Below are positions 1 through 8,751 of a DNA stretch of 18,639 nt, one piece after another. This DNA is from JABCPE02 sp963509715 (lineage in GTDB: Bacteria > Bacteroidota > Bacteroidia > Flavobacteriales > Weeksellaceae). Within the stretch, counting starts at the first letter, position 1. Every line of letters starts with the position of its first letter. The stretch lies in NCBI GenBank assembly GCA_963509715.1, contig CAUPCB010000032.1, forward strand, positions 1-18,639. The letters run 5' to 3'. The translations under genes were made by a program, and so were the position numbers. The notes beneath the pieces are model-generated. The model did not search any database and was not told the DNA's origin. It saw only the letters and a list, made by a program, of their open reading frames with translations.

Positions 1-70
1 TTGAAAAAGATAATAAAAAGTGTTTATAAATTTTAGCGTAGAAATGATTTTTTTATTCATCAGAAATCAT

Positions 71-78
71 TATTTTTG
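71..78 (+). promoter_or_regulatory. Bacteroidota -7 box upstream of purB
   Basis: TATTTTTG fits the Bacteroidota -7 consensus TAnnTTTG and lies 17 bases before the purB start codon. No convincing -33 TTG is visible at the expected distance, so only the -7 element is claimed. Confidence 0.5.
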
Positions 79-95
79 GCATCAAAATATAAACT

Positions 96-1523
96 ATGAA
101 TTCTTACAAAAATCCTCTTGAAGAGCGCTATTCTAGCGAGGAGATGCTTTATAATTTTTCACCTGAGAATAAGTTTCGCACTTGGAGACAGCTTTGGATT
201 ACTCTTGCTGAAATCGAAAAAGATTTAGGTTTAGATATTTCTGATGAGCAGATAGCACAGCTGAAAGAACAAGCCCAAAATATAGACTTCACGAAAGCGG
301 CTGAATACGAAAAGAAATTCCGCCATGATGTGATGGCGCATGTGCATACTTACGGAGATTCCGCTCCTTTGGCGAAGGGAATCATCCACCTTGGGGCTAC
401 TTCTGCGTTTGTGGGGGATAATACAGATTTGATTCAAATCCGTGATGGGCTGCTCATTATCCGCAAACAACTGGTGAATGTTATCAAAAAATTGTCCGAT
501 TTCGCACTGAAATATAAAGACCTTCCTACGCTTGGTTTTACGCACTTTCAGCCAGCGCAGCTCACTACCGTGGGGAAGCGTGCTACACTTTGGTTGCAGT
601 CTCTTCTTTTGGATTTTGAGGAATTAGAATTTTTCTTGGAAACCCTCAGATTTAGAGGCGTGAAAGGAACTACAGGAACGGCTGCTAGCTTTTTGGAGCT
701 TTTCAGTGGAGATTATGCCAAGGTAAAACATTTGGACAAGGAGCTTTCTAGAAGATTTGGTTTTGAAAAAGTTTTTGGTGTTTCGGGGCAGACTTACGAT
801 AGAAAAATAGATGCAAAGACGGCAACTTTGCTCTCGAATATCGCTCAATCAGCACATAAATTTACCAATGACCTTCGTCTGCTTCAGAATTTGAAAGAAA
901 TAGAAGAGCCTTTTGAGAAAAGCCAAATTGGTTCTTCGGCAATGGCCTACAAGCGAAACCCGATGCGTTCTGAGAGAATAGGGGCTCTTGCTAAATTTGT
1001 AATGTCCGTTTCTTCGGGCTCTGCGATGGTGGCTTCTACTCAGTGGTTTGAGCGTACACTGGATGACTCTGCGAATAAGCGACTTACGATTCCTCAGGCG
1101 TTTTTAGCGGTGGATGCTATTTTGCTTATTTGGAACAACATTATGGATGGGCTTGTTGTTTATGAAAACCGTATCAGAAAACACATTATGGAGGAGCTTC
1201 CGTTCATGGCTACCGAATACATCATCATGGAAGAGGTAAAAGCAGGAGGTGACCGACAGGAAATCCACGAAACTATCCGCCAGCACTCTATGGAGGCGAG
1301 TAAAAAGGTGAAACTGGAAGGAAAGGAAAACGACCTGATAGAGCGCATTATGAACGATAATTCGCTGAAAATGGACAAGTCTAAAATCATGGAAGTCCTT
1401 GACCCGAAAAACTTTATCGGATTTGCACCGGTGCAGACAGAGGAATTTATCAAGAATGAAGTTCAGCCGATTTTGGATAAATACCAAAACCTTGTGGGGC
1501 TGAGTGTAGATTTGAAAGTTTAA
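96..1523 (+). CDS. purB: Adenylosuccinate lyase
   Basis: 475 residues, the usual length for PurB of the fumarase/aspartase superfamily. It cleaves SAICAR to AICAR and adenylosuccinate to AMP, releasing fumarate, in the cytosol as a homotetramer. Visible motifs: GATSAFVGDN near residue 105 (substrate-binding region), THFQPAQ with the catalytic-region His at about 150, and the superfamily signature GSSAMAYKRNPMRSE at about 279-293, which carries the catalytic Ser on the mobile loop. The first ATG after a TAnnTTTG box is taken as the start and matches the family N-terminus. The gene is monocistronic here: a strong terminator follows and mnmE has its own promoter box. Identification is from family motifs and is firm. 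Confidence 0.97.
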   Translation: MNSYKNPLEERYSSEEMLYNFSPENKFRTWRQLWITLAEIEKDLGLDISDEQIAQLKEQAQNIDFTKAAEYEKKFRHDVMAHVHTYGDSAPLAKGIIHLGATSAFVGDNTDLIQIRDGLLIIRKQLVNVIKKLSDFALKYKDLPTLGFTHFQPAQLTTVGKRATLWLQSLLLDFEELEFFLETLRFRGVKGTTGTAASFLELFSGDYAKVKHLDKELSRRFGFEKVFGVSGQTYDRKIDAKTATLLSNIAQSAHKFTNDLRLLQNLKEIEEPFEKSQIGSSAMAYKRNPMRSERIGALAKFVMSVSSGSAMVASTQWFERTLDDSANKRLTIPQAFLAVDAILLIWNNIMDGLVVYENRIRKHIMEELPFMATEYIIMEEVKAGGDRQEIHETIRQHSMEASKKVKLEGKENDLIERIMNDNSLKMDKSKIMEVLDPKNFIGFAPVQTEEFIKNEVQPILDKYQNLVGLSVDLKV

Positions 1524-1601
1524 GCTAAAAAAGATATTTCATTTACTAATTTTTTTAATTAATGCAGATAGAATTTTTGTGTTTTTAAGTTCTATTTTAG
1601 G

Positions 1602-1639
1602 GAAATTCCCTGCTGGTTTCGGCAGGGAATTTCTTTTTT
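1602..1639 (+). terminator. Rho-independent terminator after purB
   Basis: A perfect 12-bp stem (GAAATTCCCTGC at 1602-1613 with GCAGGGAATTTC at 1622-1633), an 8-base loop, then a run of six T. It lies about 80 bases after the purB stop. Confidence 0.9.
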
Positions 1640-1706
1640 AACCCAAATTTTATTTTTAGAGAAAAGAGGTTGAGTTATCTGCTCGTGTTTTTCGCTAAAT
1701 ATATAG

Positions 1707-1714
1707 TATCTTTG
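1707..1714 (+). promoter_or_regulatory. -7 box immediately before mnmE
   Basis: TATCTTTG, an exact match to TAnnTTTG, ends only 5 bases before the mnmE ATG at 1720. If used, transcription would start nearly at the start codon, giving an mRNA with almost no leader. Confidence 0.6.
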
Positions 1715-1719
1715 CCATT

Positions 1720-3120
1720 ATGAATCAAGATACGATATGCGCCCTTGCAACTGCCGATGGGGTGGGAGCAATAGGCATTATCCGCGTTTCGGGGCAGGAT
1801 GCTCTGGCAGTGGTCAATAGAATTTTTGAAGGGAAAAACTTGGAAAAAGTGCCGACTCACACGGTGCATTATGGCTTTATAAAAGACCAAGAAGAAATAA
1901 TAGATGAGGTGATGGTCGCTGTGTTCCATGCACCGAGAACTTTCACGGCGGAAAATTCGGCGGAAATTTCTTTTCATGGTTCGTCACACATCGCCAAGAA
2001 AATCTTGGAAGCTTTGCTGAAAAACGGCGCGAGAACCGCCAAAGCAGGGGAATTTACCATGAGAGCCTTTATGAATGGGCGTATAGACCTCTCTCAGGCG
2101 GAATCCATTGCTGACCTTATTGCTTCCGAAAATGAGGCTTCGCGAAAGGCGGCTCTTGAACAGCTGAAAGGCGGAATTTCTAAGGAAATAGCCGTGCTGA
2201 GAGGCGATTTGCTGAATTTTACTTCGCTTATCGAACTGGAACTTGATTTTGCTGAAGAAGATGTGGAATTTGCTGACCGCTCGGCATTGATGGGGCTTAT
2301 CGCTAATCTTAAAACCAAGTTGGGCAGTCTTATTGATAGTTTTCAGTATGGGAATGCAGTGAAAAACGGCATCAATGTGGCGATAATCGGAAAACCTAAT
2401 GCGGGGAAATCTACTCTACTGAATGCTCTTTTGAAAGAGGAAAGGGCGATAGTGAGCGATATAGCAGGGACTACCCGTGACACGATAGAGGAGGTTCTGC
2501 ATATAAAAGGCACGGCGTTCCGTTTCATAGACACGGCAGGAATCCGCGAAACTTCCGACACGATAGAGGAAATAGGCGTAAAGAAAGCCAAAGAAAAAAT
2601 AGCATCGGCAAAGGTGCTGCTTTATCTCTATGATGAGCAGGACAGCAGTGCGGAGGAAATTATCAGTTTTATAAAAGAATTCTACCGCCCAGACCTGAAA
2701 GTGATGCTTCTTCATAATAAAATAGACCAAAACAAGGGCGTTTCTACTGAAAATCTTCCAGAAATAGACCAAGCACTGAAGCGCGAGCTTGTCCCTGATT
2801 ATACGGATACTATTCTGGGGATATCGGCTCGGGAAAATATCAATATAGAACTACTAAAAGCAGAATTGTCCAGTTTTGTGGAAACTCTGAAAGGCAGCGA
2901 AAATGCAGTAGTAATTACCAATCAGCGCCACTATGAAGCCCTCAGGAAATCGCTGGATTCCGTGGAAAGAGTGGAAGAAGCAGTGGTTTCTGGTATCCAC
3001 ACAGAACTTCTGGCGTATGAACTGCGTACAGCTCTGGAACACCTTGGGGAAATTTCTGGGGAATTTACCAATGATGAGGTTTTAGGAAACATTTTTAGTA
3101 AGTTCTGTATCGGGAAATAA
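1720..3120 (+). CDS. mnmE: tRNA uridine-5-carboxymethylaminomethyl modification GTPase
   Basis: 466 residues, full length for MnmE (TrmE). With MnmG it installs the cmnm5 group on U34 of certain tRNAs. Three parts are visible: an N-terminal tetrahydrofolate-binding domain (about 1-118, ending around GEFTMRAFMNGRIDLSQAE), a helical domain, and an embedded Ras-like G domain with P-loop GKPNAGKST (about 224-232), GTTRD switch, DTAG (about 271) and NKID (about 333). The C-terminus is CIGK, the conserved cysteine tail of the family. All key residues are present. The start follows an exact -7 box by 5 bases, and no in-frame upstream start is needed. The gene stands alone between two terminators. 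Confidence 0.97.
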   Translation: MNQDTICALATADGVGAIGIIRVSGQDALAVVNRIFEGKNLEKVPTHTVHYGFIKDQEEIIDEVMVAVFHAPRTFTAENSAEISFHGSSHIAKKILEALLKNGARTAKAGEFTMRAFMNGRIDLSQAESIADLIASENEASRKAALEQLKGGISKEIAVLRGDLLNFTSLIELELDFAEEDVEFADRSALMGLIANLKTKLGSLIDSFQYGNAVKNGINVAIIGKPNAGKSTLLNALLKEERAIVSDIAGTTRDTIEEVLHIKGTAFRFIDTAGIRETSDTIEEIGVKKAKEKIASAKVLLYLYDEQDSSAEEIISFIKEFYRPDLKVMLLHNKIDQNKGVSTENLPEIDQALKRELVPDYTDTILGISARENINIELLKAELSSFVETLKGSENAVVITNQRHYEALRKSLDSVERVEEAVVSGIHTELLAYELRTALEHLGEISGEFTNDEVLGNIFSKFCIGK

Positions 3121-3125
3121 AGTAT

Positions 3126-3140
3126 AAAAATCATTGATAA
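3126..3140 (+). repeat. 15-bp direct repeat, copy 1 (edge of the mnmE-purL insert)
   Basis: AAAAATCATTGATAA occurs here, 5 bases after the mnmE stop codon, and again at 4956-4970 in the same orientation. The pair brackets the accessory segment between mnmE and purL. In the frame of mnmE the bases after its stop stay open for 25 codons (3121-3195), reading I-K-I-I-D-K in the repeat, without a usable start. This could be the remnant 3' end of a lost gene. Confidence 0.5.
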
Positions 3141-3241
3141 ATGTTCTGATTCGAATGGCTGGATTGTTAAGAAGGAAGATGAAATTTGCTTTGTATAAAC
3201 TTCCCTTAGACTCTTAGCTTTACTAAAAAGTCACTAAAAAC

Positions 3242-3281
3242 AAAAAAGCTGTCGCAAAATAAGATTTGCGACAGCTTTTTT
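3242..3281. terminator. Bidirectional terminator between mnmE and the DUF7691-like gene
   Basis: A perfect 17-bp inverted repeat (3242-3258 with 3265-3281, core AGCTGTCGCAAA/TTTGCGACAGCT) with a 6-base loop. The ends are A6 and T6, so each strand reads as a stem plus U-run. It serves mnmE on the plus strand and the gene ending at 3290 on the minus strand. Confidence 0.93.
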
Positions 3282-3289
3282 ACTTTTTG

Positions 3290-3901
3290 TTAATGGCAAA
3301 AAGCCACCATATCTAATCCGTTTTCAAGACAAAAAGCGATGTTCTCTTTCAGTCCCATAATATGTTCATAGCTATAGCCTTTGTCTTCTTCCTCGGTTTC
3401 GCCATCGATTAAGTCATCTATTTCCTCAGGTGTTTTATGCACTTTTGATAATAAATCTGAAAGCGCTTGTAGGTGTTTTTTATCAAGCAGGCTTATCATA
3501 GGGAAATCGACTATCTCTGGGATAGGAAATGGGTGAAAATGGTCAGCAGGGAAGAGTTCGGTATCTATTTCAGTCTTTATATTCCAATCCTCTAAAAGCA
3601 CACGACTGATAAGTTCAGTTTCGTGCCAAAACTTAATTTCCTGATTATAAGGTAATTCTATACCCAAAGTAGCACAAATACCGATAAAGGCATAACCATA
3701 AATATACCCTTCCTGATTATACTGATTGCCCATAATAATATCAGTAAGCGCCTTTATGGTCTCATTGTCATCGTCTCCATCGGCATAGTTTTTAAAAGTA
3801 TCATTGGCTTTTACCTTTTGTAAAAGGACTTCGTTTTTAGAGCCAAAAACAGCTTTGATTTCAGGAGTTTTTACTCCGTAAGCAAACATATAATATCCCA
3901 T
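3290..3901 (-). CDS. DUF7691-like protein of unknown function
   Basis: 203 residues, acidic, with no signal peptide or membrane segment, so probably cytosolic. The N-terminus MGYYMFAYGVKTPEIKAVFG, the central G-Y-(I/A)-(Y/F)-G stretch and the helical middle resemble a family I recall as DUF7691, which has no assigned function. That match is from memory of the family look and was not searched. A near-match -7 box (TATCTTCG) lies 26 bases upstream, and the bidirectional terminator is just downstream, so this is a single-gene unit. It is convergent with mnmE and sits in the insert between mnmE and purL. The start is the first ATG; a downstream start at the second Met (residue 5) is possible. Confidence 0.75.
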   Translation of the reverse strand: MGYYMFAYGVKTPEIKAVFGSKNEVLLQKVKANDTFKNYADGDDDNETIKALTDIIMGNQYNQEGYIYGYAFIGICATLGIELPYNQEIKFWHETELISRVLLEDWNIKTEIDTELFPADHFHPFPIPEIVDFPMISLLDKKHLQALSDLLSKVHKTPEEIDDLIDGETEEEDKGYSYEHIMGLKENIAFCLENGLDMVAFCH

Positions 3902-3927
3902 AAGTAAAATGTTTTTTATTGAAAGAA

Positions 3928-3935
3928 CGAAGATA
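3928..3935 (-). promoter_or_regulatory. Possible -7 box for the DUF7691-like gene
   Basis: On the minus strand this reads TATCTTCG, one mismatch from TAnnTTTG, 26 bases before the start codon. It lies back to back with a plus-strand box at 3948, so the region would be a divergent promoter. Confidence 0.35.
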
Positions 3936-3947
3936 GTATTTTTTATT

Positions 3948-3955
3948 TACCTTTG
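3948..3955 (+). promoter_or_regulatory. -7 box before the gene at 3988
   Basis: TACCTTTG matches TAnnTTTG exactly, 32 bases before the ATG. The nearest upstream TTG (3919-3921) is 26 bases away, longer than the usual spacing, so only the -7 element is claimed. Confidence 0.5.
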
Positions 3956-3987
3956 TAAGGTATGACTATTCTAAAAAAATAAAAATT

Positions 3988-4563
3988 ATGGGATTGATTT
4001 CAGAAAAAATGAAATTTGATTTTCTTGTCAGATTAAAATTTGATATTAGCGAAGGGTATGATAAGGCAGGAATTAAAACGGCTTATAATGATTTTGCAAG
4101 AACGCTAAGAACTGATAATTTGAAGGAGAAAAAATCTAAAACAGAAAAATTTTTACTCAAAGAATTGAAAGAATTGATTTCTTTGGATATAAAAAAACAA
4201 GAGGAATTTGATGAAAAACATGAGGAGTTGTGTGAGAAACTTAAGAAAGAATGGAATGAGCTCAGTTATGGTCAAATTCAAAAATGGGCAAATATGTCCC
4301 TCAAATATTGGCTTCTTTTCGGTGGAGATAAAATAGCAAACATTGAGAAAAATGCTAAATATTTCCATATTCCGATTGACAGCATTATAAAAGAAATTGC
4401 TTTTGGTGAAAAAAGAAATCAAGCGGATTATAAAAGTTGGAGTAAAATAGAAAATTATGAAGAATATTTTGAATATCAAAAGATATTCAGAGAAAATAAC
4501 AAAAAGGTTGCTCCGATTGTAAAAGAGTTTGAGTTGTTTAATAATAGTAATAATAAACAATAA
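3988..4563 (+). CDS. Hypothetical protein, helical, Lys/Glu-rich
   Basis: 191 residues, not assigned to a named family with confidence. It is strongly helical and charged: a Lys/Glu-rich central stretch (about residues 46-90), then a more conserved-looking block with GQIQKWANMSLKYW (about 94-107) and a C-terminal part rich in Tyr/Phe/Glu ending in an Asn run. There is no signal peptide or clear membrane span, so it is probably cytosolic. It is AT-rich compared with mnmE and purL, which fits acquisition. It has its own -7 box and diverges from the DUF7691-like gene. The start is the first ATG after that box. The function is unknown. Confidence 0.75.
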   Translation: MGLISEKMKFDFLVRLKFDISEGYDKAGIKTAYNDFARTLRTDNLKEKKSKTEKFLLKELKELISLDIKKQEEFDEKHEELCEKLKKEWNELSYGQIQKWANMSLKYWLLFGGDKIANIEKNAKYFHIPIDSIIKEIAFGEKRNQADYKSWSKIENYEEYFEYQKIFRENNKKVAPIVKEFELFNNSNNKQ

Positions 4564-4599
4564 AATCTGTAAATTTAAAACCAATTTAAATTACATTAA

Positions 4600-4809
4600 A
4601 TGAATATAGAGGAAAATACAGAATCTATACAGAAAGAGATATTAGAAGAAATGTACAAATGGACAAGTTCTTCCTGGCAGCAAAGCAGAAAGGAAGCCTT
4701 TTTGCAGGTTCAAGATATGAAAAAGCACTTGAATTCTTTATCAGAAGAAGAAGCTCACAAATTGATGGTAGAGCAAACTCAAAAGATATTGAAAGAGAAG
4801 AATTCATAA
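4600..4809 (+). CDS. Small hypothetical protein, possibly the 5' part of a broken gene
   Basis: 69 residues, highly charged and probably all helix (EEENTES-like N-terminus, repeated Glu/Lys). No family is recognised. It starts 36 bases after the preceding gene, so co-transcription is likely. After its TAA the same frame continues, without a second stop, into an ATG at 4825 and an ORF to 4986. The two could be one gene of about 128 codons interrupted by a stop, or two neighbouring small genes. An overlapping ORF in another frame (4659-4892) has a less plausible composition and was not chosen. Confidence that this is a real gene is moderate. Confidence 0.5.
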   Translation: MNIEENTESIQKEILEEMYKWTSSSWQQSRKEAFLQVQDMKKHLNSLSEEEAHKLMVEQTQKILKEKNS

Positions 4810-4824
4810 AATATTGCAAGGACA

Positions 4825-4986
4825 ATGGATTGTGGAAAGAAAAAACTGTTTTGGATAGATGTTCAAAGCAGTTTTGTTTTTTTGAAATGTGATGCTTTGG
4901 TAGTTCAGATTACAAAATGGGAAACGCCTACTAAGACAGAGCAGAAAAAACTTAAAAAAATCATTGATAATTATTCCTTTTTGTAG
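4825..4986 (+). CDS. Very small hypothetical ORF downstream and in frame with the preceding one
   Basis: 53 codons, too short to be certain. It begins MDCGKKKLFWIDVQ and ends KKIIDNYSFL; the DNA for the last part contains the second copy of the 15-bp repeat. It is in the same frame as the ORF ending at 4809, with five codons between that stop and this ATG. It could be a separate small gene, the 3' part of a gene split by a stop codon, or a remnant. No function can be given. Confidence 0.35.
   Translation: MDCGKKKLFWIDVQSSFVFLKCDALVVQITKWETPTKTEQKKLKKIIDNYSFL
4956..4970 (+). repeat. 15-bp direct repeat, copy 2
   Basis: An identical copy of AAAAATCATTGATAA at 3126-3140. It lies near the right edge of the accessory segment, 71 bases before purL. 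Confidence 0.5.
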
Positions 4987-5009
4987 TAGTTATTTTAGCG
5001 GATAAAATG

Positions 5010-5017
5010 TAAATTTG
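5010..5017 (+). promoter_or_regulatory. -7 box upstream of purL
   Basis: TAAATTTG matches TAnnTTTG, 24 bases before the purL ATG. No strong -33 TTG is seen. Confidence 0.5.
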
Positions 5018-5041
5018 CAGAACTCCCTATAATAACTAGAA

Positions 5042-8000
5042 ATGAAAAAGAGAATCTTCGTAGAGAAAAAAGGGATTTTCGATGTAGAAAGTCCTAAAAT
5101 TCTAACTGAAATCAAGAGCATTCTTCCCAAAGTAGAGAATGTAAAAGTTTATAATATTTACGATGTTTTTGGGCTGTCCGAAAGCGATTTTTCCAAAACG
5201 GTAGGCAGCATTTTCGCAGACCCAGTTACGGACATCATCCACACAGAAAATCCAGCAACAGAGCAGTATTTCGCCACAGAATTTCTCCCTGGGCAGTATG
5301 ACCAGAGGGCAGATTCGGCGGAGCAGTGCATTTCCCTGCTTACAGGAACGGACAATGCTGCCGTGCGAAGCGGAAAACTTATAGAGATAAAGGGTATTTC
5401 CTCCGCAGATTTGGATAAGGTTAAAGACTTGCTTATCAACAAGGTAGAGAGTAGAGAAAAGGACTTGTCCAAACTGGAAATTCCAGCGCAGGAAAAACCA
5501 ACTCCTGTGATTGTTCACGAAGGTTTTATCGGGTTTGATGAGGCTGAATTGGAGCAATTCTACAAGCAGCACGGCTTTGCTTTTGGGTTTGATGATTTGC
5601 TTTTTATTCAAAATTATTTCCAATCAGAAAACAGAAATCCTACCGAGACAGAGCTCAAAGTTTTAGACACTTACTGGAGTGACCACTGCCGACACACCAC
5701 ATTTGAAACCGAGCTGAAAGACATTCAGTTCAAAGGCGAGTTTAAAGAAACTTTGGATAAAATCTTCGCCGATTATTTAGAAAAAAGAAAGTTTTTAGGA
5801 AGAGAAGCGAAACCGATATCGCTAATGGATTTGGCAACTGTCTGTGCCAGATATTTCCATAAAACAGGTAAATTAGAAAACCTTGTGGTTTCTGATGAAA
5901 TCAATGCCTGCACGATAGAAATAGAGGCGGAGTTTGATGGAAAAAAAGAGCCTTGGTATCTTCTTTTCAAAAACGAAACGCACAATCACCCTACTGAAAT
6001 AGAGCCTTTTGGTGGTGCATCTACTTGTCTTGGCGGTGCCATCCGTGACCCGCTTTCTGGGCGTGCTTTCGTGTATCAGGCGATGCGTCTTAGCGGTGCA
6101 GCAGATGTTCTAGAGCCTGTTTCTGCGACTTTGCAGGGAAAACTTCCACAGAGAACCATCACAAAGCAGGCGGCGAATGGCTATTCTTCCTACGGAAATC
6201 AGATAGGTCTTGCCACTACGATGGTTAATGAAATCTATCACGAAGGCTACAGAGCGAAGAGAATGGAGGTAGGTTTCGTGGTTGGTGCAGTTTCCAAAAC
6301 TTGGGTAAAACGCGAAAAACCGCAGAATGGCGACATCGTTATTTTACTTGGCGGTGCCACAGGGCGAGATGGCGTAGGCGGTGCTACAGGTTCTTCCAAG
6401 GAGCAGGACGAAACCTCTATACATACGCTTTCTACCGAAGTTCAGAAAGGAAATGCCGTGGAGGAGAGAAAAATCCAAAGGCTTTTCCGAAATCCAGAAG
6501 TTACGACTTTGATAAAGAAATCTAATGATTTCGGAGCGGGTGGAGTTTCTGTGGCTATCGGTGAAATTGCTGATTCTTTGGAGATAGATTTGGATATTTT
6601 ACCTTTAAAATACGAGGGACTAAATGGAACAGAACTTGCCATTTCCGAATCACAGGAGCGTATCGCTGTGGTGGTAGATGCCAAGGATAAAGACCAGTTT
6701 ATCCATTTCTGTGAAAGAGAAAATATCAAAGCCGTGGAGGTAGCAAAAGTTACCGATTCGGGCAGAATGCAGATGTTCTGGAAAGGTACGAAAATAGTAG
6801 ATTTGAGCCGAGAGTTTCTAAATTCCAACGGCTGTGCAAAATCTCAAAATGCCGAAATTTCCCACCTTCAAAAATTTGAAAATCAGACCGAAATATTTAA
6901 CGAAGAAAACCTCATCAAGATACTTTCGGATAAAAATACAGCCTCTCAAAAAGGTTTGTTAGAGATGTTTGACTCTTCAGTCGGTGCCACTACGGTGGCT
7001 ATGCCTTTGGGCGGAAAACACCAGATTACCGAGATGGAGGGAAGCGTGCAGACACTGCCTGTTTTGAACGCGAAAAATGTGGAAACGGTATCTCTGGCAG
7101 CGTGGGGCTTTGATGCTGAAATATCTTCGCAAAACTCTCTGATAGGGGCAGCGGATGCAGTGGTGGAGTCCGTGGGGAAAATCGTAGCTATGGGCGGCGA
7201 TTATAGAAAAATCCGATTGAGCTTTCAGGAATATTTTGAAAAATTAGGTCAAAACCCAGAAAAATGGGGCAAACCGCTGGCATCACTCCTTGGGGCTTAT
7301 GATGCGCAGATGAATTTTGGGCTGGCGGCCATCGGAGGGAAAGACTCTATGAGTGGAACTTACCAAAATCTGAATGTACCGCCGACATTGATATCCTTCG
7401 CTTGTGCAGATGGGCAGAAAAAGCATATTATTTCGCCAGAGTTTAAGCAGGCTGGAAATAATATTTACCATTTTTATCATCAAAATAAAGAAAATGGACT
7501 GCCAGATTATGAAACTTTGAAAGAGGTTTTTGATTTCGTTCATCAGCAGATAAAAGCAGGAAACATCGTTTCGGTAAAGACCATAAAAGATGGCGGAGCG
7601 GCAGTTTCATTGGCAAAAATGTGTTTTGGAAATCATCTCGGTGCAGAGGTGGAACTTGCAGAAAGCCAGATTTTAGAGAAAAATATCGGTGGTTTTATTA
7701 TCGAAAGTGAAACGGAACTGGCTCATTCCCAGCTTCATAAAATAGGAAAAGTGACCGAAGGAAAAACTTTGGTTATCAATAAAAAAGCATTTGACCTTGG
7801 TAAATTGCTTTCGGCTTATACGCAGACTTTTGAAAATCTTTTCCCGACAGCCGAGCCGGACAGAATAGAAATCAACATCGATGAAAAGCTGAATTCTACC
7901 AGCCCGAAAAACATCATCATCAAGAAACATAATATCGCAAAACCAAGAGTTTTCGCACCAATTTTCCCAGGAACGAACTGCGAATACGAAACCCAAAATG

Positions 8001-8731
8001 CTTTCCGAAAAGAGGGAGCAGAGGTGACTTCGTTGCCGCTCATTAACCTTACCAAAAGCCTTTTGGAGGAGAGTATAGAGGCTTGGACAAAGGAAATAGA
8101 CCAGTCTCAAATTCTTGTTTTCTCAGGAGGATTTTCCGCAGGGGACGAGCCAGATGGTTCAGCGAAATTCATTGTCAATGTTCTTAAAAACGAACAAATG
8201 AAATCAGCTGTTCATCGTCTTTTGGAGCGTGACGGGATGATTCTGGGGATATGTAACGGCTTCCAAGCTTTGGTAAAATCTGGACTTCTGCCGTATGGGG
8301 AGATAAGAGATTTGGATGAAAACTCGCCTACGCTCGCTCACAACGCGATAGGGCGCCATATTTCCCAAATGGTGGATGTGAAGGTGGTGAATGATGATTC
8401 GCCGTGGCTGAAAGGCATGAAAAACGAGGTGTATACCATCCCGATTTCCCACGGAGAGGGGCGTTTCATGGCGAGCGAGGAGGTGCTGACAGAACTCTAT
8501 AAAAATGGGCAGATAGCTACCCAATACATTGATTTTGAAGGGAAAGTAGCTCATGGTATGCCGTATAATCCGAATAATTCGCTGTTTGGAATAGAAGGAA
8601 TTACCAGCCGAAGCGGAAAAATCTTCGGAAGAATGGGGCATCCAGAGCGTTTCGCGAAAGGACTGCTGAAAAATATCCCAACGGCTAACTACCACAATAT
8701 TTTCAGGAATGGAGTGGAGTATTTTAAGTAG
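5042..8731 (+). CDS. purL: Phosphoribosylformylglycinamidine synthase, large single-chain form
   Basis: 1229 residues, close to the single-chain PurL (FGAM synthase) of Proteobacteria and Bacteroidota, unlike the split PurS/PurQ/PurL of Bacillus. It converts FGAR, ATP and glutamine to FGAM in purine synthesis. Order: N-terminal PurS-like domain (about 1-140), linker with SDHCRHTTF (about 213-221), two AIR-synthase-like halves (first with NETHNHPTEIEPFGGA, second with GGKDSM), and a C-terminal class I glutamine amidotransferase. In the amidotransferase the nucleophile is Cys ~1071 in GICNGFQ; HGEGRF is near 1136 and the catalytic His-Pro-Glu near 1200. All key residues are intact. It has its own -7 box and ends at a bidirectional terminator. 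Confidence 0.97.
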   Translation: MKKRIFVEKKGIFDVESPKILTEIKSILPKVENVKVYNIYDVFGLSESDFSKTVGSIFADPVTDIIHTENPATEQYFATEFLPGQYDQRADSAEQCISLLTGTDNAAVRSGKLIEIKGISSADLDKVKDLLINKVESREKDLSKLEIPAQEKPTPVIVHEGFIGFDEAELEQFYKQHGFAFGFDDLLFIQNYFQSENRNPTETELKVLDTYWSDHCRHTTFETELKDIQFKGEFKETLDKIFADYLEKRKFLGREAKPISLMDLATVCARYFHKTGKLENLVVSDEINACTIEIEAEFDGKKEPWYLLFKNETHNHPTEIEPFGGASTCLGGAIRDPLSGRAFVYQAMRLSGAADVLEPVSATLQGKLPQRTITKQAANGYSSYGNQIGLATTMVNEIYHEGYRAKRMEVGFVVGAVSKTWVKREKPQNGDIVILLGGATGRDGVGGATGSSKEQDETSIHTLSTEVQKGNAVEERKIQRLFRNPEVTTLIKKSNDFGAGGVSVAIGEIADSLEIDLDILPLKYEGLNGTELAISESQERIAVVVDAKDKDQFIHFCERENIKAVEVAKVTDSGRMQMFWKGTKIVDLSREFLNSNGCAKSQNAEISHLQKFENQTEIFNEENLIKILSDKNTASQKGLLEMFDSSVGATTVAMPLGGKHQITEMEGSVQTLPVLNAKNVETVSLAAWGFDAEISSQNSLIGAADAVVESVGKIVAMGGDYRKIRLSFQEYFEKLGQNPEKWGKPLASLLGAYDAQMNFGLAAIGGKDSMSGTYQNLNVPPTLISFACADGQKKHIISPEFKQAGNNIYHFYHQNKENGLPDYETLKEVFDFVHQQIKAGNIVSVKTIKDGGAAVSLAKMCFGNHLGAEVELAESQILEKNIGGFIIESETELAHSQLHKIGKVTEGKTLVINKKAFDLGKLLSAYTQTFENLFPTAEPDRIEINIDEKLNSTSPKNIIIKKHNIAKPRVFAPIFPGTNCEYETQNAFRKEGAEVTSLPLINLTKSLLEESIEAWTKEIDQSQILVFSGGFSAGDEPDGSAKFIVNVLKNEQMKSAVHRLLERDGMILGICNGFQALVKSGLLPYGEIRDLDENSPTLAHNAIGRHISQMVDVKVVNDDSPWLKGMKNEVYTIPISHGEGRFMASEEVLTELYKNGQIATQYIDFEGKVAHGMPYNPNNSLFGIEGITSRSGKIFGRMGHPERFAKGLLKNIPTANYHNIFRNGVEYFK

Positions 8732-8751
8732 GAAATCGCACTATATAAAAT

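Noticed and set aside
4659..4892. 77-codon ORF overlapping the small gene at 4600
   Set aside because: Different frame, composition less like a real protein, and the 4600 start sits better after the upstream stop. It cannot be fully excluded.
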